Positions 1 through 8,225 of a stretch of 24,655 bases of DNA are shown in pieces. Source of the DNA: Hamiltosporidium magnivora (Eukaryota; Microsporidia; Dubosqiidae); assembly GCA_004325065.1 (NCBI GenBank), contig PITI01000079.1:1-24655 (forward strand). Reading direction: 5' to 3'. The position numbers and the translations under genes were made by a program. Within the stretch, counting starts at the first letter, position 1. Every line of letters begins with the position of its first letter. The notes beneath the pieces are model-generated. The model had not been told where the DNA came from, ran no database searches, and saw only the letters and a list, made by a program, of their open reading frames with translations.

Positions 1-160
1 ATGAAGTGTTATTATTGTATTTAATTCTTTTATTTTCCTGTTCAAACTCTTTATCATTACAGTTATAATTATCTTTATTATCTTTATAATTATCTTTACC
101 ATTACAGTTATTATTATATTCTTTATTACTGTTATTATAATTGCAAGTATTGTGTGTGAG
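1..160 (-). repeat. Asn/Lys/Asp/Tyr-rich low-complexity tract in Prp8
   Basis: On the minus strand, simple iterations of AAT, AAC, GAT, AAA and TAT codons encode an Asn-rich stretch after the conserved YPYLYNN block. In plus orientation this is the run of 'ttataattatctttattatc' type repeats at 60-130. It occupies the place where other Prp8 proteins have ordered sequence between the FPYLYNN block and the following conserved region, so it is a second insertion or a replacement. The tract continues to the window edge. Confidence 0.75.
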
Positions 161-1093
161 TTGTGGATGTATTTTTTCAAGTGGAATGTTTGTATTTGGT
201 AAAATATTATTGTAGAGGTATGGATATACAATTTTATGATATGAGTGTGTAAGAGTATTTATAGTTTGAATAGGAAGAGAATTATATGTGGAAAGGGATG
301 GGTTTTTTGTATAGGGGGTGTTAGGTATTAGTAGGTTTAGTTTTCTTACTGTTAAGAGGGAATTCTTACTTCTTAGGAAGTTATGACCCTGTAATTTGTA
401 AGAAGTATTGTTGTTTATGCATGTTTTTAGGGTTAGGGTGGGGTTAGGGTATTGTTTGATGGTACTGTTATTAACACCCTCTAAACTACTATACTTATTA
501 ACACCTTTCTTTATATCCTTATCATTAACACCCTCTAAACTACTATACTTATTAACACCCTTATAATTACTATTACTATCATTAACACCCTCTACTATCT
601 TCTTATCGTTAACACCCTTCTTTATATCCCTTTCGTTAACACCCTCTACTATCTTCTTATCGTTAACACCCTTCTTTATCTCTCTTTCATTAACACCCTT
701 ATAATTACTGTCTGTATTAGTACTGATATTAAAGGGTGTTGGTAAAGGATAGTTAACAATATCTTCATAGTTGATTAACGGGTGGTTATCATCATAAATA
801 GGAAAAGAGAGAATATGAGTTTGTTTGGTAGAAATTTCATTAAAAATAAATTTCCATTTATTTTGATAATCAGTAACACGTGTTTTGTCTTGGACAAACG
901 TTAATATATTTTTATGGTGGTAACGAACTTTAACGTATTTAATATTTTCCCATGGAAACGGTATACTTTTAAAGAGGTATAGAAGTGAGTGTGGTAGGTA
1001 TTTTAGAGAAGGAAGTGTGTGTTTTGATGAAAGTGGTAGGTTTATTAGTCTTCGGTAATGTTCTGGAGGAAGTGGGTGGTTTTTGTTGGGCAT
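1..1093 (-). CDS. PRP8: Pre-mRNA splicing factor Prp8, N-terminal part (3' end beyond window)
   Basis: Prp8 is the large scaffold at the catalytic heart of the U5 snRNP and spliceosome in the nucleus. The minus frame is open from the ATG at 1093-1091 to the window edge, 364 complete codons with no stop or intron. Recognition rests on several blocks in the right order: LPPEHYRRLI (residues 8-17; compare MPPEHVRKII of other Prp8), LKYLPHSLLYLFKSIPFPWE (30-49), FPIYDDNHPLINYED (97-111) and the YHKIVYPYLYNN block, which matches the conserved FPYLYNN segment. The start is chosen because it sits just before the PPEH block and has CCCC 15 nt upstream. Two stretches are foreign to the family: a nine-unit GVN repeat at residues 132-213 and an Asn/Lys/Asp-rich tract near residues 312-364. 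The gene points the same way as the RING gene upstream of it. The family call is strong; whether the full gene is intact cannot be seen. Confidence 0.92.
   Translation of the reverse strand, partial: MPNKNHPLPPEHYRRLINLPLSSKHTLPSLKYLPHSLLYLFKSIPFPWENIKYVKVRYHHKNILTFVQDKTRVTDYQNKWKFIFNEISTKQTHILSFPIYDDNHPLINYEDIVNYPLPTPFNISTNTDSNYKGVNEREIKKGVNDKKIVEGVNERDIKKGVNDKKIVEGVNDSNSNYKGVNKYSSLEGVNDKDIKKGVNKYSSLEGVNNSTIKQYPNPTLTLKTCINNNTSYKLQGHNFLRSKNSLLTVRKLNLLIPNTPYTKNPSLSTYNSLPIQTINTLTHSYHKIVYPYLYNNILPNTNIPLEKIHPQLTHNTCNYNNSNKEYNNNCNGKDNYKDNKDNYNCNDKEFEQENKRIKYNNNTS
455..700 (-). repeat. 27-bp coding tandem repeat inside Prp8 (nine units)
   Basis: Nine tandem units encode the nine-residue pattern [KE]GVNxxxxx (one unit has ten residues) at Prp8 residues 132-213. 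Units alternate in kind (KGVNDKKIV, EGVNERDIK, KGVNKYSSL), and the pairs KGVNDKKIV and KGVNKYSSL each occur twice. This shows higher-order duplications of about 54 bp that are nearly identical at DNA level. All length changes keep the reading frame. On the plus strand the repeat is seen as recurrent 'ttaacaccct'. Confidence 0.9.
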
Positions 1094-1108
1094 TGATTTT
1101 TTCTTGGA

Positions 1109-1112
1109 GGGG
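1109..1112 (-). promoter_or_regulatory. CCC start-site motif of PRP8
   Basis: CCCC on the minus strand lies 15 nt upstream of the PRP8 ATG. Short C runs just upstream of the start codon are the known microsporidian start-proximal signal. The same feature is seen at three other genes of this window. Confidence 0.55.
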
Positions 1113-1179
1113 TTTAAATTAAATGTATTTTTTTTGTAAATTGTAGTATTTTAAAGGGGGTGTTAAATATATTGAATTA

Positions 1180-1245
1180 TTAGGGTTATATCTAGGGTTA
1201 GAATGGGGTTATATCTAGGGTTATATCTAGGGTTAGAATAGGGGA
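1180..1245 (+). repeat. TAGGGTTA-type tandem repeat upstream of PRP8
   Basis: Plus strand shows iterated TAGGGTTATATC units mixed with TAGGGTTAGAATGGGG units, five to six G-tracts in about 65 bp. It lies 90-150 nt upstream of the PRP8 start and downstream of the RING gene stop. It resembles telomere-type sequence but is interstitial and interrupted. No gene is seen in it. Confidence 0.8.
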
Positions 1246-1282
1246 TTTTATCATCTAATTTAAGGTTCGGTATTTTAAAAAT

Positions 1283-1428
1283 AATAATATGTTAAGAGAA
1301 TAATATATTAAGAGAATAATCTACTAAGAGAATAGAATAATGTGGTATGATAATATACTAAGAGAATAATATACTAAGAGAATAATATATTAAGAGAATA
1401 ATATACCAAGAGAATAATATTTTAAAAG
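1283..1428. repeat. 16-bp AT-rich minisatellite
   Basis: Eight units of aataatatactaagag or near variants can be read in register at 1283-1298, 1299-1314, 1315-1330, 1365-1380, 1381-1396, 1397-1412 and 1413-1428, with a disturbed portion at 1331-1364 that ends in one more unit. It lies between the 3' end of the RING gene and the start of PRP8. A minus-strand open frame of 91 codons crossing it is a repeat artefact. Confidence 0.85.
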
Positions 1429-1514
1429 AATATAATGATGTACTAAGATAATAATTAGAAGGTATTAAGAAAGATTGAGGAATACTTAAAAATAGCAAAA
1501 AATGTCTGAGTTTA

Positions 1515-2258
1515 TTATTCTTTATAAACATCACCTGTTCGTGTGTTGTAAGACTTGCAAATTTGACATTTGTTGAAAAGAAATCTATAAAAGCTTTTTG
1601 ATGTTTCTTTGCAATCGAAACAGGATATCTCACACATCCAAATGTCTGTGTCTTTGTAAAGTTTTAGATTGTTAGATAAGATAAAGTCTATTTTTTGATT
1701 GTATAGGTTCATATCTCCTATAGATTTAAGGCATATTGGGCACTGATGGCTGCCTTTGATGTAATATTCTAAGCATTCTGTGTGTATAGAGTGTCCACAG
1801 TTAAGAAGAGTGAGATTCTTTATACTGGTAAACATATATTCTGCACAGATTGGACAATTACTTTTAAGAGTGTTTTCTATGTGTATGTGATTGTTGTATA
1901 GGTCTTTGTTCATACATGCATTGCAGTCAGTGCAATGAAATGTTCGGTTCTGTGGTCCGATACGGCACATTTTGCATTTGGCGCAGTGAAATATTTCTTC
2001 GGTAGAATTTGACCAAAACTTGCACTGCGCACAAAAATATTCGGCCATTTTTTTGTTGCATTTGCAGCACTGATTACTCACCTCTTGTATCAAACCACAG
2101 TATAAACAAAGCATTTCTCTGATTTTGTACCGATTTATAGAATGGTCTTCATTATCATCGTGACAGAATCTACATGGGTAAGTTCTTTTGCAGCAGTCTG
2201 CAACGATTAAACAATTTCTTTTATAATGTGTGCAGCCAAATGGCTCTTCTTGGTACAT
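1515..2258 (-). CDS. RCHY1: CHY/CTCHY/RING-H2 zinc-finger E3 ubiquitin ligase, RCHY1 (Pirh2) family
   Basis: A 247-residue cysteine- and histidine-rich protein, close to the usual length of the family (about 260). Order of domains: CHY zinc finger from about residue 8 (CTHY at 9-12, CC at 22-23, CRFCH at 29-33, CLYC at 51-54); CTCHY finger with CNKC-like pairs at 64-67, 76-79, 92-98, 109-115; RING-H2 at 135-176 (CPIC 135-138, CGHSIH 154-159, C162, CPIC 173-176); C-terminal zinc ribbon with C213/C216 and C231/C234. Family members bring an E2 to substrates and ubiquitylate them. The ATG at 2258 places the CHY motif at the N-terminus as in relatives. No close CCC signal is seen; the nearest lies about 56 nt upstream. 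The next gene downstream on the same strand is PRP8, 420 bp away. Substrates in this organism cannot be inferred. Confidence 0.93.
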   Translation of the reverse strand: MYQEEPFGCTHYKRNCLIVADCCKRTYPCRFCHDDNEDHSINRYKIREMLCLYCGLIQEVSNQCCKCNKKMAEYFCAQCKFWSNSTEEIFHCAKCKMCRIGPQNRTFHCTDCNACMNKDLYNNHIHIENTLKSNCPICAEYMFTSIKNLTLLNCGHSIHTECLEYYIKGSHQCPICLKSIGDMNLYNQKIDFILSNNLKLYKDTDIWMCEISCFDCKETSKSFYRFLFNKCQICKSYNTRTGDVYKE

Positions 2259-3506
2259 AGAAAACTTTATCGAAACTTTTTTTTGTATAAAAATATGTTG
2301 GTTTCCAGTTGTTTGGGAGAAAAAGAACCAATTAGTAGAAATTCTTATAAATCAGCTATATTACAATTTGTCACAGCTTAGATATATCAATTAGAATGTG
2401 TTTAAGTTAAAAAATATACTTTAAAAGGAGTATTTTTAAGAATATGACGTATTTATTTAGTGATTAAAAGTAAATTTTAAGTTACGTATATATTTATCTG
2501 TATAAGTTTAACTTAGAATTGCTTTGTCTTAGTTTATTGGTGCTTATAATATACTATCAATGAATTAAAAGTTGATTGTATCACTGAATGTTTTGAAAAT
2601 ATTTTTAGTTTATTTTTATAGTCGATAATTAAGTCCTTGTTAATTCAGATAATATATATTGTAAAGTTTGATTAAATTAATATGAGGCATGAGTAATTTG
2701 ATAGATATTTGTATTTTATTGGGGAAATATTAAATATAAGATAAACATGGAGATGATTTTAAACATTGTTTCTAAAACAAAATAATCATTGTTTCAATAA
2801 CTAGGTTGTTTCAAAATAAGTTTGGGTTGTAAAACTTTTTTAGAATTTTTTTAAATGATATGAAATTAGATTAATTAAACAGATAACACAAATCTTAAAA
2901 CATATAATTGCTGAAATAATTCCATCACTATTCATGTATCGATTAACGATACAAAAATTCATTATTTTTCTAATCATAACAAATTACAAACATTTGAATC
3001 ATTGTTTTCCAAAGTAATAAATATCAAATATTATTTCAGAAACTAAACCTGTTGTGTTCAAAAATTATTTTAATGATTTTAAGTTCTGTATTTATATACA
3101 ATACTTCTATAAAATCTTCGTTTTTTTTAATAAAGAAATTAGTCGTACCGATTTTGAAAATAGTCAGACACTTTCATACCTGGTTTGCTGCAAGTTATCT
3201 AATGAATTATTCATGAAAAAGATCTTTAGTAAGTTCATGAGAGCCTGTAATGCTTTACAAACACTAATAACGATAAAAAATATACAACTGTAATAGTATT
3301 TTAAATGAAATATCTAATATGGAAACAAATTATGATAACTAATAAATTTCTAATTTGCTGTTTTATAAGTAATTTGTTATTTTTTGCAGGTAATGATGTA
3401 AATTACTGAACGATTAAAAACTTTTAAATCTATAAATTTCTTATCTAATTAAAAAAATTGCTAGTTTTTACAAATAAAGTAATTTTTGCTAAATTAAAAT
3501 TTTTCT

Positions 3507-3824
3507 CAACTTAAATCTCAAATTTTTTAAAGAAGTGTTGAATCATTAGAAGAGTAGTTAAAATAAATAAGGAAAAAATATTTATGTCAACTTAAATCTC
3601 GTTTTTTTTGAAGAAGTGTTGAATCATTAGAAGAGTAGTTAAAGTAAATAAGGAAAAAAGATTTTTGTCAGAATGATTCTAAATTATTGAAAATGTTGAA
3701 TAATCAGAAAAACAATTAAAATTAACTCAAAAAACACAATTTCTTACATAGAGATTATAACTCATTACAAGTGTAGAATATATTAGAAAATAATTAAAAT
3801 TTACTCAAGAAATTTAATTTCAAT
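3507..3824. repeat. Decaying 81-bp tandem array, about four copies
   Basis: Copies at 3507-3587 and 3588-3668 are nearly identical, both starting caacttaaatctc and carrying gtgttgaatcattagaagag. Two further copies at about 3669-3746 and 3747-3824 are recognisable only by the order of their blocks (tgttgaataatcaga, then aattaaaattaactcaa; tgtagaatatattaga, then aattaaaatttactcaa). This gives a gradient from fresh to old copies. Confidence 0.82.
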
Positions 3825-4241
3825 AAATTTACATTCAAATTTTTTTAATTTCTGTTATGTTTTTTTATAATTTCTTTCTATTTATACCTAGAAATTTTAT
3901 ATTTAGTCTTTATAATGGTTTTTACGAAGAAAAATTTGTGATTAATAAATAAATACAAGTAGAAATTCAAATGTATTAATTCAAGAAAGGTAATTACCAC
4001 AACTATGTTTAAAAATAAAATTTCTTGTTTAAATTTATGATGGATTTTAAATAAAAAGAAAATTTACTTGGTATTGGGAATAAATAGTAAAATAGTATTT
4101 ATAATGATTTTTAATTCGAAGAAGTTTTTTTTGAAAACAAATTATTTTAATTTAAAAAAAACAAAAAGAATTCGGTTTGGAATCTAAAAATTCTGTTTTA
4201 AAATTGAACAATAAATTTATAGGAATATGTTTTGTAATAAA

Positions 4242-4291
4242 ATGAGATAACGGAAATGAAACATTTAAAATAAATATTTCCGTTATCCCAT
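4242..4291. promoter_or_regulatory. Inverted repeat directly upstream of the AMP deaminase start
   Basis: The arms gataacggaaat (4246-4257) and atttccgttatc (4276-4287) are perfect 12-bp complements. They extend to 16 bp (4242-4257 and 4276-4291) with one mismatch, around an 18-nt loop. The right arm contains the CCC start motif and ends three bases before the ATG. It could form a hairpin in DNA or in the 5' leader, or bind a dimeric regulator. Its function is unknown. Confidence 0.75.
4287..4289 (+). promoter_or_regulatory. CCC start-site motif of AMP deaminase
   Basis: CCC followed by ataaa and the ATG at 4295, a 5-nt gap. It matches the microsporidian start-proximal C-run signal and supports the chosen start. 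Confidence 0.7.
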
Positions 4292-4294
4292 AAA

Positions 4295-6070
4295 ATGATG
4301 GAACAAATATTTTCATGGAGAAATTTTGAATCAAATGAGGATAATCACATCATATATTCTAAATTGGCACACTGCATGAAAACAAGAAAGTTCTATCAGG
4401 AAATGGGACTACAATCGTATGGATATGATGAATATGGAAATATAAATATTGGACAATATGTAAATAACAAATACGAAGGGTTTGTTTACACAAAAGATGG
4501 TCTATTTGCTTTGCTCAAAGATGATGAAGAAGTGATTTTTTCACCAACGATAGAAAAATTTTATACCGATTGCGATTTCTTAATAAATTTGATGTATTAC
4601 CGTCCTGCTAAATCACTTTGTTTTAGAAGATTGGAAAATCTAAAACATAGCTTCGTAATGTATCAAAACTTGGCAGCCGAAAAAGAAAAAAAAGAACAAA
4701 AGCTTTCCTCTAAACGTGATTTTTATAAAGTAATTAAAGTAGACACTCATGTTCATCACAGTGCGTCTATGAATTCTAAACATTTACTTAAATTTATTAA
4801 AAACAAACTTTTGACTTCTCCATGTGATGATGTCTATCAAAAAGATGATAAAATTTACACACTTTCTGAAATATTCAAAGAATTAAATATTTCTTTAGAA
4901 AATCTTTGTATCGATACTTTAGATACTCATGCACATACCGAAACATTTCATAGATTTGATAGGTTTAATTTTAAATATAATCCATATGGTCAACCAATTC
5001 TAAGAGAAATATTTTTAAAATATGATAATTATATTCGTGGAAAGTATTTATCTGAATTAACTAAAGAAGTTTTCAATTTATTAGATGATAGTAAATATCA
5101 TTATATGGAATATAGGCTTTCCATATATGGAAAATCCAAATTGGAATGGGATATATTAGCATCATGGATTATAGATAATAATTTAGACAATGAACACGTT
5201 AGATGGATTATACAGATTCCAAGGTTGTTCATGATTTTTAAAGAATCAAATTTGGTCAATTCATTTGGAGACATGCTTCAAAATATATTTGAACCGGTTT
5301 TTGAGATTACACAGTTTCCAGAAAGAAATCCAAAATTGGCTAAATTTTTAGAAAAAGTGGTAGGATTCGATTCTGTTGATGATGAAAGCTTAAAAGAACG
5401 AAGATATCATAGAAAATTTCCTTTGCCTGATCTTTGGTGTCACAAAGAAAATCCGCCGTATTCATATTACATATATTTTTTATATGCAAATATTTCATCT
5501 TTGAATCATTTTAGACTTTCGAAAAATAAAAACATTTTTAGTTTTAGACCACATTCTGGTGAATGCGGAGAAGTTGAGCACCTAGTTTATACATTCTTTA
5601 CAGCACAAAGTATTTCACATGGTGTTCAATTACGAAAGTCATTAATTTTGCAATATTTATATTATCTAGCACAAATTGGTCTAGCAATGTCTCCTCTTTC
5701 AAATAATTCTCTTTTTATCTCAATTGAAAATAATCCATTTCCGGACTTTTTTAAAAAGGGACTTTTGGTATCCCTTTCAACCGATGATCCATTACAATTT
5801 CATTTTACTAAGGAACCGCTCATGGAAGAATATAGTGTGGCTTGTCAAATATGGAAAATGAGTAGCACCGATCAATGTGAACTGTCAAGAAATAGTGTTT
5901 TACAATCAAATTATGAACATGAGCTAAAAAAAGATTGGATCGGAGATAAATATTATCTTAAAGAAGTAGAATCAAATGATTTTAGTAAAACGAATGTTCC
6001 TGATATGAGAATATATTATAGATATAAAATATTACAAGAAGAACTTAAGCATATGAATCTTTATCCATGA
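4295..6070 (+). CDS. AMD1: AMP deaminase
   Basis: Converts AMP to IMP plus ammonia in the cytosol. In microsporidia, which take purine nucleotides from the host, this enzyme interconverts adenine and guanine nucleotide pools. The 591-residue protein is essentially the catalytic core, shorter than the roughly 800-residue yeast enzyme because the N-terminal extension is reduced. Visible signatures: KVDTHVHHSASMNSKHLL (148-165, zinc-binding H152 and H154), FNFKYNPYGQPILREIF (224-240), FRPHSGE (417-423, metal His420 and catalytic Glu423), ISHGVQLRKS (440-449) and SLSTDDPLQFHFTKEPLMEE (493-512, metal Asp497). All expected active-site residues are present. Translation starts MM at 4295; the second ATG at 4298 is equally possible. 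Stop TGA at 6068-6070. The inverted repeat at 4242-4291 touches its start. No neighbour is functionally linked. Confidence 0.97.
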   Translation: MMEQIFSWRNFESNEDNHIIYSKLAHCMKTRKFYQEMGLQSYGYDEYGNINIGQYVNNKYEGFVYTKDGLFALLKDDEEVIFSPTIEKFYTDCDFLINLMYYRPAKSLCFRRLENLKHSFVMYQNLAAEKEKKEQKLSSKRDFYKVIKVDTHVHHSASMNSKHLLKFIKNKLLTSPCDDVYQKDDKIYTLSEIFKELNISLENLCIDTLDTHAHTETFHRFDRFNFKYNPYGQPILREIFLKYDNYIRGKYLSELTKEVFNLLDDSKYHYMEYRLSIYGKSKLEWDILASWIIDNNLDNEHVRWIIQIPRLFMIFKESNLVNSFGDMLQNIFEPVFEITQFPERNPKLAKFLEKVVGFDSVDDESLKERRYHRKFPLPDLWCHKENPPYSYYIYFLYANISSLNHFRLSKNKNIFSFRPHSGECGEVEHLVYTFFTAQSISHGVQLRKSLILQYLYYLAQIGLAMSPLSNNSLFISIENNPFPDFFKKGLLVSLSTDDPLQFHFTKEPLMEEYSVACQIWKMSSTDQCELSRNSVLQSNYEHELKKDWIGDKYYLKEVESNDFSKTNVPDMRIYYRYKILQEELKHMNLYP

Positions 6071-7049
6071 AATCTGGTTTATATTCTTACATCTTTCCCG
6101 ATTTATTTTTTTATTTGATTGATTAAAATAATCTTGACTATGTATCTTTTATATTTTATAGAATTATAAAATTAAATTCTTCTATATTTTGTTATTTATT
6201 TATAATTGACCTTATTTTGCTATATCTACGTGCAATAAGATATTTTCTCTGCCATATATTATCCTTAATATTTTGATTATTTTTACGTAACTAAAAAAAG
6301 AATATTTTTGAATTTTAATGATAATTATCTTATGAATTTTCGCTAATCATTGGTATATTATTTAAATATTGCTAATGTATTTATAATCTTATATACTATT
6401 ACCTTATAGGTGTTTTCTACTCTAATTTAGTGTTGAATGAGGTACGCAACATATTTGGTATATTTTCTTATGAGCTGTTTAACTGCTCGTAAAACATTAT
6501 TTATTCAATATACGTATCTATACTCTAATTTTTATTTTACTTGGAATTCCTATCATTAATGTCGCCAAAAATGATTGAAGGCAGAATTGGTTTTGACAAT
6601 TTACAAACATGAATCTATATTTTTACGAGTTAAAATTATTCTTAAGATTACGATGTTAAACATTAGAAAAAAACATAGTAGTTATTCAAATTTATATGCT
6701 TGGTTATGAACAGGGATTATTTTCTTAAAATATTAAGTATGATATTCCTTAGTTTTAATTATCTTGTATATGAATATGACCTTAATCATGTTTATATTTT
6801 TCTGATAAATATTATTTAATTGCAGTAAAATAAATTAGACGGTGGAAGCTATCAAAACATTTGTATAACCTTCAATAATATAATTAGAAGAAATATTTGA
6901 ACTATAAAAACATTTTCCTTATTATATATAACATTACTCTAAAAAATGATAAGACCTTTTAAATATTCTAAAATATGTTTAAAACTGAATATTGAATTAC
7001 AATCTGGCTTGATAACAATTTCTTTATTTAAATACTTACTTCATTCTAT
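6071..7049. other. AT-rich spacer, nothing recognised
   Basis: About 980 bp downstream of AMP deaminase with frequent stops in all frames. I see no gene, RNA or clear repeat. It may hold the unrecognisable 3' tail of the LINE fragment that begins to its right. Confidence 0.6.
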
Positions 7050-8225
7050 TCAATAAATCCGAAGATTCACTGCATTTATTGTCAGTTCCTCAGCTTTTTC
7101 TTGTGCCATTTAATTTATAAGATAACTATTTTTCGTCTTTACTTATCCTCACTATTTTCTACCTTCCTTTCACTCTTGTTTTTTAATGGTAAATTTTAAT
7201 GTCTTTCGGCGTCTTTAATACCTGTTAATGACACTCCTTCTCAACTCTTATTGGAATTCGGTTCATAATTGAGTCCTCTTTTTCTTTCAAAAGAAATTGT
7301 TTGATATGTTTTCTTGCGCGTCATCAACAGAATACATGCCTCTATATTCATGGTTATTGTTGATCTTTTAAGGTGCTTCTTATTATATTTTGTCACAATA
7401 CTGTCCAAGACTATCTCACACAAGGAATTATCTCAACAAAACATCTAAAAATAAGACTGATTCATTGATTAATAGAATATATTCCTGACTTTTTGAGTTT
7501 TTACAAATAGAATTGTGTCTTAGGACGTAAATTCTACTTCGATGAAGGTTATCTTATTCTGCTGCGTTTAAAATCAATATATCTTATCAGTTTTCCCAAA
7601 GCTGGAGGGAGGATAACCACATTAAAAACTACCTGCTTGGCAATAAATGTATAGAATTGATGTGAAAATTATTGTAGACATTTTGGTGGAATATAAACCC
7701 ACGGAATCTATAGGCCAACTCCCTATAATTCCGAGTCTAAGATTAGAAGAAACAATTAAAAAACTCCCATTTGTTCATCTTCGAAACCGAGAGGCAAAAG
7801 AGGAATGGAATAAGTAAGTAAGTATTTTTTGCCAAGTTTTGACATCAGTTTTTATTCTGATGTCTGTTATATGAACCGAATACTTGTTACCAAGAATTTT
7901 TTGAACTGGGTGGCTCTTTATTCATTTTGATGCATTAAACTTAAATCTTTTACGAGAAAAACGTAGAGGTGTTACTAATTCACGATTTTGTCTGATTTAG
8001 TTCTGAGTCAGCATTTTCTCACTTAAACTTGCTAAATGCACTAACATATTACCTGGTTTATTATGGTGCTGAGACGAAGGTTCTATTTCTGTGATAAATT
8101 TCTATCCTGGATATAACAGAATACTGTTTCTTCACGTGATCCAATATACCTATTTTCAGATATCTTAAAATCCCCTAACAAGTGAAGTATAAACTATCGA
8201 TTGTCAGTAATATATAGAAGTGAGA
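7050..8225 (-). pseudogene. 5'-truncated LINE fragment, R4/Dong-like, C-terminal part (copy 1)
   Basis: Read on the minus strand in shifting frames, this region follows the C-terminal third of microsporidian R4-like retrotransposons: a CYIQDRN block near 8130, a Cys/His-rich stretch ending in MLTQN, SHPVQKILGNK and IRIKTDVKTW near 7840-7910, the restriction-like endonuclease core ITFIEVEFTS near 7520-7550, then DSIVTKYNKKHLK near 7370-7410 and FERKRGLNYE near 7260-7290. Frameshifts and stops are many, so it is dead. The stretch about 7600-7825 does not fit the element and looks like an insertion. It aligns over most of its length with the second copy at about 13900-14700. Family assignment is from memory of protein patterns, not from a search. 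Confidence 0.8.
7647..7817 (+). other. 56-codon open frame embedded in LINE copy 1
   Basis: ATG at 7647 to TAA at 7815-7817, 56 residues, with low-bias coding-like composition (segments PTESIGQLPIIPSLRLEE and LPFVHLRNREAKEEWNK). It runs opposite to the LINE relic and falls in the stretch that copy 2 lacks. The pattern of two hydrophobic-Pro blocks followed by a charged helix resembles, faintly, N-terminal regions of microsporidian LINE proteins, so it may be a second, inverted retroelement piece. It could also be a small gene, or chance. No CCC motif precedes it. Confidence 0.3.

Larger units (their letters stand above)
2259..4294. other. 2.0-kb AT-rich spacer between two divergent genes
   Basis: Shared upstream region of the RING gene (minus) and AMP deaminase (plus). 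No convincing gene was found. The only sizeable frame (3054-3293) begins with GTG and matches nothing I know. The spacer contains an 81-bp tandem array (3507-3824) and an inverted repeat at its right end (4242-4291). Confidence 0.7.

Noticed and set aside
1358..1633. 91-codon minus-strand frame overlapping the 3' end of the RING gene
   Set aside because: It is the alternative frame of the real RING gene continued through the 16-bp minisatellite, whose repeats keep it open artificially.
3054..3293. 79-codon plus-strand open frame in the spacer before AMP deaminase
   Set aside because: It starts with GTG, has no CCC signal, no recognisable motif and phenylalanine/lysine-rich composition like random AT-rich DNA. 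It could be a gene scrap but is not supported.
4152..4334. 60-codon minus-strand frame at the AMP deaminase start
   Set aside because: Antisense shadow of the real gene start and its inverted repeat.
7241..7423. 60-codon minus-strand ORF as an independent small gene
   Set aside because: Its sequence (DSIVTKYNKK, FERKRGLNYE) is the C-terminal LINE block shared by the other LINE copies, so it is part of the relic.
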